From Lentisphaeraceae bacterium (lineage in GTDB: Bacteria; Verrucomicrobiota; Kiritimatiellia; RFP12; UBA1067): 31,145 nucleotides of DNA. A program made the translations under genes and the position numbers. The notes below the pieces were generated by a model, which saw only the letters and a program-made list of their open reading frames with translations, had not been told where the DNA came from and searched no databases. Shown here piece by piece: positions 7,533 to 14,949 of the stretch. Every line of letters begins with the position of its first letter. Position 1 is the first letter of the stretch. Location of the stretch: contig SFPL01000020.1 in the NCBI GenBank assembly GCA_004551905.1, positions 1-31,145 of the forward strand. The letters run 5' to 3'.

Positions 7533-8390
7533 ATGGAGATCACCTCCTTCAGCAACCCCAAAATCAAGCACGTCGTCCGGCTCCGCAACCGCCGCGACCG
7601 CGACGAGGCGGGGGAGATGATCGTCGAGGGATACCGCGAGTGCCGCCGCGCGCTCGACGCGGGGTATCGTCCGAAGGCGCTTTTCCACTGCCCTGAGATG
7701 TACCTCAGGAACGAGCACGAGGGCGAGATCGTGGAGGAGTGCGCGGCGCTGGGGGCGGACGTCTACACCTGCCCCGCGCCGATCTTCGCGAAGATCGCCT
7801 ACAAGGAGCGTCCTGACGGGCTGCTGATGACAGGTCCGCACGTGGCGCGGCGGATCGAGGACCTCAAGCTCGCCGAGAACTCGCTGGTGATCGTGGCCGA
7901 GGCGATCGAGAAGCCGGGCAACCTGGGCACGATCCTCCGCTCGGCGGACGCCGCCGGCGCGGCGGCGGTAATCGTCTGCGACCGTGTGACCGACATCCAC
8001 AACCCCAATGTGGTGCGCGCCTCGACGGGCACGATGTTCACCGTGCCGATCGCCGAGGCTTCGAGCGACGAGGCGCTCGCGTTCCTGAAGGCGCGGGGTT
8101 TCAGGATCCTCGCCGCGACACCTCATGCGGAGAAGCTGCATTTCGACGAGGACCTTTCCGGCAGCGTCGCGATCGCGCTCGGGGCGGAGCAGTACGGCCT
8201 CAGCGCGAAGTGGATGGACGGCGCGGACATCCGCGTAAGGATTCCGATGCTCGGTGTCGCTGACTCGCTCAACGTGAGCGCGGCGGCGGTAATCCTGGCC
8301 TACGAGGCGGTGCGACAGCGCATCGCGTCCGGATCGGCGTCGGTGCCGGCTGCGGAGCCCTGGCACGGCGAAGGCAGAATCGACCACTGA
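7533..8390 (+). CDS. SpoU/TrmH-family RNA 2'-O-ribose methyltransferase
   Basis: A 285-residue SPOUT enzyme that methylates a ribose in rRNA or tRNA using S-adenosylmethionine. The N-terminal substrate-binding domain (about 1-105) starts with the usual SNPKIKHVVRLRNRRDRDEAG and IVEGYRE. The trefoil-knot catalytic domain has motif 1 as EKPGNLGTILRSADAAGA (with the catalytic Arg), motif 2 as IALGAEQYGLS, and motif 3 as IPMLGVADSLNVSAAAVILAYE. The closest functional types are 23S rRNA RlmB- or TsnR-like enzymes; the exact target nucleotide cannot be read from sequence. A GGAAGGA ribosome-binding site (7522-7528) precedes the ATG. Confidence 0.85.
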   Translation: MEITSFSNPKIKHVVRLRNRRDRDEAGEMIVEGYRECRRALDAGYRPKALFHCPEMYLRNEHEGEIVEECAALGADVYTCPAPIFAKIAYKERPDGLLMTGPHVARRIEDLKLAENSLVIVAEAIEKPGNLGTILRSADAAGAAAVIVCDRVTDIHNPNVVRASTGTMFTVPIAEASSDEALAFLKARGFRILAATPHAEKLHFDEDLSGSVAIALGAEQYGLSAKWMDGADIRVRIPMLGVADSLNVSAAAVILAYEAVRQRIASGSASVPAAEPWHGEGRIDH

Positions 8391-8417
8391 CGAAATTTCA
8401 AGACAAGGAGGAGAGAC

Positions 8418-9197
8418 ATGGCGAAGATTCATCCAACGGCGATAGTCGAAGACGGCGCGCAGCTCGGCGCAGACGTCGAGATCGGCCCGCTGGCGCACAT
8501 CGGCCCCGATGTGAAGCTCGGCGACGGCGTGAGGATAGCGCAAGGCGCGATCATCGACGGCCATACCACGATCGGCTCGATGTGCCAGATATTCCCCTAC
8601 GCCTGCATCGGCATGAAGACGCAGGACCTCAAGTACAAGGACGGCTCGGTCTCCTACGTCGAGATCGGCGAGCGCACCGTCATCCGCGAGTTCGCCACCG
8701 TCCACCTCGGCACCGCCGACGGCGAGAAGACGGTGATCGGATCCGACTGCCTTTTCATGTGCTACTGCCACGCGGCGCACGGGGTGATCCTCGGCAACCA
8801 CTGCATCTGCTCGAACTCGGTGCAGCTCGCTGGCGACGTGCACCTCGAGGACTACGCGATCATCGGCGGCTGCTCGGCGTCGCACCAGTTCTGCACCGTC
8901 GGCTGCCACGCGATGGTCGGCGGCATGACCAAGATCCGCCAGGACGTGCCGCCGTACATGCTCTGCGACATGGTCGAGGGCGCGATGAAGGTGATCGGCG
9001 TCAACGTGGTAGGCCTCACCCGGCGCGGGTTCAAGCGCGAGGCGATCCAGGCGCTCAAGGAGGCGCACCGCTTCCTCTACCGCGACGGGCTAAACCGCAC
9101 CCAGGCGCTCGAGCGGGTGGAGAACGACGTGGAGCAGACCGAAGAGGTGAAGCGCCTCGTCGCCTTCTACCGCCACTCGCAGCGGGGAGTAGCATGA
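8418..9197 (+). CDS. lpxA: UDP-N-acetylglucosamine O-acyltransferase (lipid A step 1)
   Basis: A 259-residue left-handed beta-helix enzyme that transfers an R-3-hydroxyacyl chain from ACP to UDP-GlcNAc. Hexapeptide repeats fill about residues 1-180, followed by the helical C-terminal domain (GVNVVGLTRRGFKREAIQAL). H118 and H121 (CHAAH) match E. coli H122 and the catalytic H125, and H156 (SHQF) matches H160. E. coli H144 is replaced by D140 (LAGDVHL), which is unusual. G169 matches E. coli G173, the residue that sets C14 chain length there, so a long hydroxyacyl chain is predicted. A strong ribosome-binding site, AAGGAGG (8405-8411), is 6 nt from the ATG. The stop overlaps dnaX by ATGA. Confidence 0.94.
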   Translation: MAKIHPTAIVEDGAQLGADVEIGPLAHIGPDVKLGDGVRIAQGAIIDGHTTIGSMCQIFPYACIGMKTQDLKYKDGSVSYVEIGERTVIREFATVHLGTADGEKTVIGSDCLFMCYCHAAHGVILGNHCICSNSVQLAGDVHLEDYAIIGGCSASHQFCTVGCHAMVGGMTKIRQDVPPYMLCDMVEGAMKVIGVNVVGLTRRGFKREAIQALKEAHRFLYRDGLNRTQALERVENDVEQTEEVKRLVAFYRHSQRGVA

Positions 9198-10513
9198 GCC
9201 ACGTCGCGCTGCCGCTGAAGTACCGGCCGATGACCTTCGCCGACGTAGTCGGCCAGGAGCACGTCGTGCGCACGCTGCGGCACGCGATCGAGTCCGGCCG
9301 CGTCGCCAACGCCTACCTCTTCATCGGCCCGCGCGGCATCGGCAAGACCACGCTCTCGCGCATCTTCGCGAAGGCGCTCAACTGCACCTCGCCGAAGGGC
9401 GTGGAGCCGTGCGGCAAGTGCGTAAACTGCCGCGAGATCGCCGCCGGCAACTCGCTCGACGTCGTCGAGCTCGACGCTGCCTCGCACAACAAGGTGGAGG
9501 ACGTGAAGCCGCTCTTGGAGCAGTGCCAGTTCGCGCCGGCGTCGTCGAAGTACAAGATCTACATCGTCGACGAGTGCCACATGCTCTCGAACGCGGCGTC
9601 GAACGCGATGCTGAAGACCCTGGAGGAGCCACCGCCGCACCTGCGGTTCATCTTCGCGACGACCGAGGGCGACAAGGTGCTCGCCACCATCATCTCCCGC
9701 TGCCAGCGCTTCGACCTGAGGCGCATCCAGACCCACGACATAGTCGCGCGGCTGAAGGACGTCTGCGCGAAGGAGAAGGTGGAGGCGACCGACGACGCGC
9801 TCCTCGCGATCGCCCGCGGCGCCGAGGGCGGCATGCGCGACGCGCTCTCCTCGCTCGACCAGCTCATCTCCTTCAAGGGCTCGAAGATCGAGGAGGCTGA
9901 CGCGCTCGGCGTCTTCGGACTGGTGAGCCGCTCCGAGCTCGAGTCTCTCGCCGGCGCGGTGCTGAAGGGGGATGTCGCCGCGATTCTCGAGGCGATCGAC
10001 GACTTTGACTCGGCCGGCCGGAACATGCGCCGCGTCTCGGCGGAGCTGCTCGCACACTTCCGCAACCTCGCCGTCCTGCAGGCGCTGGGGCCTGACGCGC
10101 CGTCGCTCGCGGCGACGCCGGAGCAGGTGAAGACGCTCGTCGAGCAGGCAAAGGGCATCGACCCGGGACGGGTCTTCCGCGTCTGCGACCAGCTGGCGGA
10201 GCTGGAGGACTCGCTCAAGTACTCGCTCGGCCCGCGCACGCTCATCGAGCTTTCACTCATCCGCGCGAGCCGCATCGCCACCACCGCCACCATTGAGGAG
10301 CTGATGAAGGCGGTGCGGGCGCTGAAGTCGTCCGGCGCCGGTTCCGCGCGCGCGGCAGTTTCCGCGGCACCGGTCGCGGCGCCTGCCCCGGCGACGGCGA
10401 GGGATTCGGCGAAGGTCAACGCCGAGGTGCTGGCGGACCCGAAGGTCGCCGATGTCCTGGCGGCGCTGCCTGGCGCCGCGGTGATGGGGATCAGCGAAAG
10501 GAGGCGGGCTTGA
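9194..10513 (+). CDS. dnaX: DNA polymerase III subunit gamma/tau
   Basis: A 439-residue clamp-loader ATPase. It begins LPLKYRPMTFADVVGQEHVV. Walker A is GPRGIGKTT with K51, the same residue number as in E. coli. The zinc cysteines lie in LNC, CGKC and NC (about 70-85). Walker B is IVDECHML, and the SRC motif follows in TIISRCQRFDL. Domain III ends near residue 370, after which only an Ala/Pro-rich linker and about 25 residues remain. The protein therefore resembles gamma rather than full-length tau, and no slippery A-tract for programmed frameshifting is visible. The start is fixed by the ATGA overlap with lpxA; the same frame is open further upstream, but that part is the lpxA region read in another frame. 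Confidence 0.93.
   Translation: MSHVALPLKYRPMTFADVVGQEHVVRTLRHAIESGRVANAYLFIGPRGIGKTTLSRIFAKALNCTSPKGVEPCGKCVNCREIAAGNSLDVVELDAASHNKVEDVKPLLEQCQFAPASSKYKIYIVDECHMLSNAASNAMLKTLEEPPPHLRFIFATTEGDKVLATIISRCQRFDLRRIQTHDIVARLKDVCAKEKVEATDDALLAIARGAEGGMRDALSSLDQLISFKGSKIEEADALGVFGLVSRSELESLAGAVLKGDVAAILEAIDDFDSAGRNMRRVSAELLAHFRNLAVLQALGPDAPSLAATPEQVKTLVEQAKGIDPGRVFRVCDQLAELEDSLKYSLGPRTLIELSLIRASRIATTATIEELMKAVRALKSSGAGSARAAVSAAPVAAPAPATARDSAKVNAEVLADPKVADVLAALPGAAVMGISERRRA
10497..10504 (+). promoter_or_regulatory. Ribosome-binding site that decides a TTG start
   Basis: AAAGGAGG lies within the end of dnaX, 5 nt before the TTG at 10510. It is one of the best Shine-Dalgarno matches in the window and supports the TTG start of the next gene, which overlaps the dnaX stop as TTGA. 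Confidence 0.75.
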
Positions 10514-11046
10514 GGCTGGTATTTGCAGCTCTTGCCGCGGCGGTTGCCGCGGTCGCGTTTGCCGCGCCGGAACCCGATCCGGCGGCGGGGGCGGAGACGG
10601 TCGACGAGATTCTGCTTGACGTGGAGCTGAACAAGAGCGGCGTCGTCTCCAAACGCGTACTGCCGATGCCGGCGGCGGCGGGGAAGCTATTCCACCGCTA
10701 CCTCGCGCTCGCCGACGCGCAGTGTCCGCTCACCATCATGAAGAGCGAGGGCAAGGGGAGGGACTTCGCGTGGATCGTGGGGCGCGACAAGTCGTGCGGC
10801 CAGCTCGTGTTCCTGACCTCGAACCTGACCGGCCGCCCGCGCAGGATCTGTTATCGGCTCTCCTCGAAGGCGTCGCTTGCCCCCGTATACCGCCGGGTGG
10901 TCTCCGACAACCGCGGCCGCACCTGGCGGCGGTTTGCGTTCGAGCCGCCGCACTTCAACGGCACCGTCTGCGCGAGCACGTCGCAGCGGGGCAGGATCGA
11001 GGTTCCGCCGTACACTGTCCAGGTAGTCTTTGCGAGGTTGAAATGA
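10510..11046 (+). CDS. Small secreted protein, function unknown
   Basis: A 178-residue protein with a clear signal peptide (MRLVFAALAAAVAAVAFAA, cleavage near residue 19). The rest is beta-rich and basic, with four cysteines that could form disulfides. I do not recognise a family. The C-terminus, PPYTVQVVFARLK, resembles the end of the glycosidase directly downstream (APDTVQVVVFPLR), so it may share a C-terminal beta-sandwich edge or belong with that enzyme; this rests on about a dozen residues only. Start is TTG at 10510, overlapping the dnaX stop and supported by AAAGGAGG. The stop overlaps the next ATG as ATGA, so expression is coupled on both sides. Confidence 0.65.
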   Translation: MRLVFAALAAAVAAVAFAAPEPDPAAGAETVDEILLDVELNKSGVVSKRVLPMPAAAGKLFHRYLALADAQCPLTIMKSEGKGRDFAWIVGRDKSCGQLVFLTSNLTGRPRRICYRLSSKASLAPVYRRVVSDNRGRTWRRFAFEPPHFNGTVCASTSQRGRIEVPPYTVQVVFARLK

Positions 11047-12692
11047 GCATGCTTGCACTGTTGCTGGCGGCGACGATCACCATCGACGTCGACAAGAGTC
11101 CAATCAAGGACCAGCGCGACTCCACCAGCCGTCCGGACCTGGGCTACGCCGGGTGCCTGACCGAAGTATCGCTCTACAACGACGCGCTCTCCACCTGGGC
11201 CTACGGCGCCGGGATCAAGGAGACCGAGAAGGCGCTGCGCGCGTGCGGGGCGAGGTTCATCCGCCAGTGGAACGCGGTCGAGGAGTGGCAGACCGGCATG
11301 GCGGGACACTCGAACCGAGCCAACCCGAAGACATATTTTTCGCTCTGGAAGAAGATGGGCATCAAGGTGCTGCTGACGCTCGAGAACTACTCCGTCTACC
11401 CCAACAAGTCCGCCACCGGCAAGAGGACGTCGAACATCGGAACCGTCAGGCAGACGATCGGCCGGTACGTCAAGTGGCTGGTGGACAACCGGTTCAAGGA
11501 CGTCGTCGCGGGCTTCGAGCTTGGCAACGAGCCGTACTTCGGGGCCGACCCCGAGACCTACGCCGCTCGCTGGTGCGAGATCCTGCCGGAGATCAGGAAG
11601 CACTGGCCGGATGCGAAGATCGGCATTCCGATTGCGGAGTACCGCGCCGGCGACCCCGACCTGGATGCGGTGAGGAGGCGGCTCGGCGAGAAGAAGATTA
11701 TGCCCGGCGGGGGCGAGTTCGAGATCAACCGCTTCAACCAGTGGTCGGGCAGGTTCGTGACCGCGATGTCGAACGAGATCGACAACATCTCACACGTCGT
11801 CTACCACTTCTACGGCGCTGACGCCGCGTACGGCTGCAGCGCCAGCGGCTTCGGGCGCGTCCGAAACTTTGCGAAGATCTATCCGCAGCTCGCCGGCAAG
11901 CGGGTGTGGATCTCGGAGTGGCGCGAGCGGTCCGACGAGGACACGCGCTGCCACCGGATGTTCTTCTCGACGCTGTGGAAGGCCCATTACATGCTCATCG
12001 TCCTCGCCCAGCCGGATGTGGACGGCGTCAACCTGCACTGTCTCGGCTGCTTTTCGGGCGGGCTCAACATCTCCATGAACTGCTCGTTCAAGGACGAGCC
12101 GTGGCGCAGCGGCTTCCACTTCCAGAGCGACCCGGCCGGCGGCTACTGCTTCTACCCCGACCCCGACGCCGGCTACGGCATCCATCGCTACGAGATCGGC
12201 CCCGCGGGAGCGCTCTACCGGATCTACAACGACGCGCTGATGGACCACCCGGTAATCCTCGAGCACGGCCTCTACGGCAGGCAGGGCAAGGAGGCGAACT
12301 TCTGGACGAGCGCGCTCTACTACGCCGAGGGCAATGCCGAGCGGGGTGCGCTCGCGCGCGGCGAGCCGCAGTCGCGGGCGCCGCGTGCGAAGGGCAACGT
12401 GGAGTGGATCGCGGCGCTCTCGGGCGACAGGAAGTCGCTGGCGCTTTTGATGGTGAACACGACCGGCGAGGAGAAGCAGTTCGACGTCGTCCTCAACGGC
12501 CGCACCTTCGCCGGGCCGGCGAACGCGAAGACGGTCTCCTGTCCGCACGAGCTGATCTACTACTACAGCATCCCGGCCGAGCCGCCGCTGTGGTCGGAGG
12601 GGACGCGGCGCTTCACCTCGGTCTACGGGGAGCGCGCCGACATCTCGATTGCGCCGGACACGGTGCAGGTCGTCGTCTTCCCGCTCCGTTAG
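11043..12692 (+). CDS. Clan-A glycoside hydrolase (GH39/GH51/GH79-like)
   Basis: A 549-residue enzyme with a TIM barrel (about 20-390) and a C-terminal beta domain. GFELGNEPYF holds the likely acid/base E163, and RVWISEWRER holds the likely nucleophile E292. The N-E-P signature at the end of strand 4 and the Glu after strand 7 define clan A retaining glycosidases. Substrate cannot be assigned; arabinofuranosides, xylosides or uronides are all possible. The N-terminus (MSMLALLLAATITI) is hydrophobic but has no positive charge, so it is an atypical signal peptide. The start is chosen from the ATGA overlap with the preceding gene; the frame is open upstream to 10722, but that region belongs to the preceding gene. 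It is the last gene of the run that began at 3556. Confidence 0.75.
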   Translation: MSMLALLLAATITIDVDKSPIKDQRDSTSRPDLGYAGCLTEVSLYNDALSTWAYGAGIKETEKALRACGARFIRQWNAVEEWQTGMAGHSNRANPKTYFSLWKKMGIKVLLTLENYSVYPNKSATGKRTSNIGTVRQTIGRYVKWLVDNRFKDVVAGFELGNEPYFGADPETYAARWCEILPEIRKHWPDAKIGIPIAEYRAGDPDLDAVRRRLGEKKIMPGGGEFEINRFNQWSGRFVTAMSNEIDNISHVVYHFYGADAAYGCSASGFGRVRNFAKIYPQLAGKRVWISEWRERSDEDTRCHRMFFSTLWKAHYMLIVLAQPDVDGVNLHCLGCFSGGLNISMNCSFKDEPWRSGFHFQSDPAGGYCFYPDPDAGYGIHRYEIGPAGALYRIYNDALMDHPVILEHGLYGRQGKEANFWTSALYYAEGNAERGALARGEPQSRAPRAKGNVEWIAALSGDRKSLALLMVNTTGEEKQFDVVLNGRTFAGPANAKTVSCPHELIYYYSIPAEPPLWSEGTRRFTSVYGERADISIAPDTVQVVVFPLR

Positions 12693-12709
12693 CCGGCATC
12701 TCCGTTAGC
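12684..12709. repeat. 10-bp direct repeat at convergent gene ends
   Basis: CTCCGTTAGC occurs at 12684-12693 and again at 12700-12709. The first copy contains the TAG stop of the + strand glycosidase; the second contains the TAA stop (TTA on this strand) of the - strand ATPase gene. Only 12 bp separate the two genes, and no hairpin terminator is visible between them. Confidence 0.5.
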
Positions 12710-14009
12710 GGCCCTTGGGCCAGAACTTGTCGGTGAGCTTGGAGGGGATGCCCACCTCGTCCCGGCTGAAGTTGTCCGCGAGGATCTTCCAGCCGAGGTC
12801 GAGCGACTCCACTAGCGGGATGTTGACGGAGAGGTCCATCATCTCGCGCTCGAAGTCGGCGCCGTACTTGAGGAGCTTCTTGTCCCAGTCGGACATCTTG
12901 AAGCCCATCGACTGCTTCTCGACCGTCTCCTTGAACTGCGAGTAGAGCTTGATCATCGCGTCCATCACGGTGCGGTGGTCTTCGCGGGTGTTCTTGTTGA
13001 CCTGCTGCTTGAGGCGCGAGAGGGAGCCGAACGGCTCGATGCGACCGTTGCTGAGGTAGAACTGGCCCTCGGTGATGTAGCCGGTGTTGTCCGGCACCGG
13101 GTGGGTGACGTCGCCGCCTGGCATCGTGGTGACGGCGAGGATGGTGATCGAGCCGGCGCCGTCGAAGTCTACGGCCTTCTCGTAGCGGCTCGCGAGCTGG
13201 GAGTAGAGGTCGCCGGGGTAGCCGCGGTTGGAGGGGATCTGCTCCATGGTGATGGCGATCTCCTTGATCGCGTCGGCAAAGGAGGTCATGTCGGTCAGGA
13301 GCACGAGGACGTCCTTCCCGCCGAGCGCGAACTTCTCTGCCACGGCGAGCGAGACGTCCGGCACCAGCACGCACTCGACCGTGGGGTCGGCGGCGGTGTG
13401 GACGAACATCACGGTCTTCGCGAGCGCGCCGGAGCGGTCGAGGGTGGTGCGGAACTTGAGGTACTCGTCGTGCTTGAGGCCCATGCCGCCGATAACGATG
13501 ACGTCGGAGTCGGCCTGGAGGGCGATGCGCGCGAGGAGTTCGTTGTATGGCTCGCCGGCCTTGGCGAAAATCGGCAGCTTCTGCGAGACAACGAGCGTGT
13601 TGAAGAGGTCGATCATCGGGATGTTCGTGCGCACCATCCGGTAGGGCATGATGCGCTTCGACGGGTTCACCGAGGGCTGGCCGATCGGTGAGGGGTCTCC
13701 CTGGATGACCGGTCCGCCGTCGCGAGGCGTGCAGGCGCCGGTGAAGGCGCGGCCGAGGAGATCGTCGGAGAAGGGCACCTTCATCGATTCGCCGAGGAAC
13801 CGGACGCGCGCGGCGGTGTCGACGCCCCTGGCGCCGGCGAAGATCTGCAGCGTCACGTTAGGCCCGTCGAGCTTGATGACCTGGGCGAGCGAAGTGCCGG
13901 CGCGGCTTTCCACCTCTGCGATTTCGCCGTATTTCACGCCCTCGGCGCGGAGTGTCGCCACCGAGCCCGAGAGCGCGTCGATCTTGTGGTATACTTTGTT
14001 GTTGAACAT
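12705..14009 (-). CDS. atpB: V/A-type ATPase subunit B, stand-alone gene
   Basis: A 434-residue non-catalytic nucleotide-binding subunit of the V/A-type rotary ATPase, which couples ATP to H+ or Na+ transport. N-terminal beta-barrel: about 1-70. Family signatures: DGGPVIQGDPSPIGQPSVNPSKR, here seen as RDGGPVIQGD and IGQPSVNPSKR; LPIFAKAGEPYNELLARIALQA, where the Walker A loop is degenerate as usual for B; LTDMTSFADAIKEIA; and IPSNRGYPGDLYSQLASRYEKA. All other subunits normally encoded alongside (E, A, D, I, K) are absent, since both neighbours are unrelated. It has its own promoter (14044-14054) and a leader of about 30 nt with GAGG near the ATG. It is the only - strand gene in the window. 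The remaining subunits may be elsewhere. Confidence 0.9.
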   Translation of the reverse strand: MFNNKVYHKIDALSGSVATLRAEGVKYGEIAEVESRAGTSLAQVIKLDGPNVTLQIFAGARGVDTAARVRFLGESMKVPFSDDLLGRAFTGACTPRDGGPVIQGDPSPIGQPSVNPSKRIMPYRMVRTNIPMIDLFNTLVVSQKLPIFAKAGEPYNELLARIALQADSDVIVIGGMGLKHDEYLKFRTTLDRSGALAKTVMFVHTAADPTVECVLVPDVSLAVAEKFALGGKDVLVLLTDMTSFADAIKEIAITMEQIPSNRGYPGDLYSQLASRYEKAVDFDGAGSITILAVTTMPGGDVTHPVPDNTGYITEGQFYLSNGRIEPFGSLSRLKQQVNKNTREDHRTVMDAMIKLYSQFKETVEKQSMGFKMSDWDKKLLKYGADFEREMMDLSVNIPLVESLDLGWKILADNFSRDEVGIPSKLTDKFWPKGR

Positions 14010-14043
14010 GGTTGGCCTCTATGGATAGGAAACTCTTTTGTGC

Positions 14044-14054
14044 GTAGTATACCA
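14044..14054 (-). promoter_or_regulatory. Extended -10 promoter of the ATPase B gene
   Basis: Read on the - strand: TGGTATACTAC followed by GC, with the hexamer TATACT at 14051-14046. Predicted start is about 14039, giving a leader of some 30 nt. It forms one arm of a 13-bp perfect inverted repeat with the lpxI promoter; the arms are 27-28 bp apart. Confidence 0.75.
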
Positions 14055-14081
14055 TAATTCCCGCAGCCGTTTGATGATTTT

Positions 14082-14092
14082 TGGTATACTAC
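14082..14092 (+). promoter_or_regulatory. Extended -10 promoter of lpxI-lpxB
   Basis: TGGTATACTAC followed by GCGCC, with the hexamer TATACT at 14085-14090. Predicted start is about 14097. It mirrors the divergent promoter at 14044-14054; both use TATACT where five of the others have TATAAT. The two start sites are about 58 bp apart, so polymerase footprints should overlap. Confidence 0.78.
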
Positions 14093-14112
14093 GCGCCAAA
14101 AGGACCATGCGA

Positions 14113-14949
14113 ATGCTTTCCAAGATAGTCATAATCGCCGGCGCCGGCAGCTACCCCGAGCTGATCGCCAGGGGCGCGAAGCGGGTCGGGGTGCAGCAGG
14201 TGGATGTCGTCTCCATCGCCGGCTCAACCTCGCGCGCGACGCGCGCGGCGGCGGACCACGTCCACGGCATAACCCTGGGCGGCATCTCTGAGGGGATCCG
14301 CTGGGTCGGCCGCGAGGGATACGACGGCGTCATCCTCGCCGGGCAGATCAGCCCGCTCTCGCTCTTCCGCGGCAGGTTCGACGAGGAGATACGCGCGGCG
14401 CTCAAGTCGCTGCCGGTCAAGAACGCCCACTCGATCTTCCGCAAGCTCACCGAGCTCTTCGCGGCGGTCGGCTGCGAGGTGCTGCCGGCGTCGCTTTTCA
14501 TGGAGGACCACCTGCCCGGCGCCGGCGTCCTCACCGAGCGCGCGCCGAGCGCGGCGGAGGAGGCGGACATCCGCCACGCGATGGCGGTGGCGCGTGACAT
14601 GGGCATCCACGACGTCGGCCAGACGGTGATGGTGAAGAGCGGGATGGTGCTGGCGGTGGAGGCGTTCGAGGGCACGAACGCGGCGATCAGGCGAGGCGGG
14701 CGGCTGGGCGGCCGCGGCTCCGTGGTCTTCAAGGCCGCGCGAGAGGGGCACGACATGCGCTTCGACATCCCGGTCGTGGGGCTGAAGACGATGAAGGTGA
14801 TGAAGCGCTCGGGAGTGACTGCGTTCGGCTTCCAGGCCGGGCGGCTCATCTTCCTCGACCGCGCCCGGGCGCTGGAGTACGCGAACCGCCACGGCATCGC
14901 GGTCGTGGGAATGGAGAGCGGGCTGCCGCCGGCGCCCACGAGGCCATGA
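14113..14949 (+). CDS. lpxI: UDP-2,3-diacylglucosamine pyrophosphatase (LpxI)
   Basis: A 278-residue LpxI-type enzyme (formerly DUF1009) that hydrolyses UDP-2,3-diacylglucosamine to lipid X and UMP, replacing LpxH. Recognisable features are the N-terminal KIVIIAGAGSYPELIA, the central VILAGQISPLSLF, and the C-terminal catalytic domain with VKSGMVLAVEAFEGTNAAI and DMRFDIPVVGLKTMKVM. I chose ATG 14113 because AAGGA (14100-14104) is 8 nt upstream; ATG 14107 would leave only 2 nt. The frame is open to 14038, but that crosses the promoter. The stop overlaps lpxB as ATGA, so two consecutive lipid A steps are translationally coupled. Confidence 0.92.
   Translation: MLSKIVIIAGAGSYPELIARGAKRVGVQQVDVVSIAGSTSRATRAAADHVHGITLGGISEGIRWVGREGYDGVILAGQISPLSLFRGRFDEEIRAALKSLPVKNAHSIFRKLTELFAAVGCEVLPASLFMEDHLPGAGVLTERAPSAAEEADIRHAMAVARDMGIHDVGQTVMVKSGMVLAVEAFEGTNAAIRRGGRLGGRGSVVFKAAREGHDMRFDIPVVGLKTMKVMKRSGVTAFGFQAGRLIFLDRARALEYANRHGIAVVGMESGLPPAPTRP

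Noticed and set aside
5280..9068. A 1262-codon open frame on the - strand across thrC to lpxA
   Set aside because: It is antisense to five well-supported genes. Long antisense frames arise in GC-rich genes because third positions are mostly G or C, which avoids stop codons. Its product is low-complexity (Arg, Leu, Asp, His) with no recognisable domain.
9194..10513. Programmed frameshift for making two DnaX forms
   Set aside because: No A AAA AAG-like slippery run is present in the gene, and the frame stays intact to its stop.
13987..13995. A + strand TGGTATACT inside the start of the ATPase B gene
   Set aside because: It lacks the conserved AC after the hexamer, lies about 100 bp from lpxI, and the true lpxI promoter is at 14082. 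It is probably chance, though a minor second start cannot be excluded.
14038..14112. Upstream extension of lpxI
   Set aside because: It crosses the lpxI promoter and adds residues not seen in LpxI; the ribosome-binding site supports ATG 14113.
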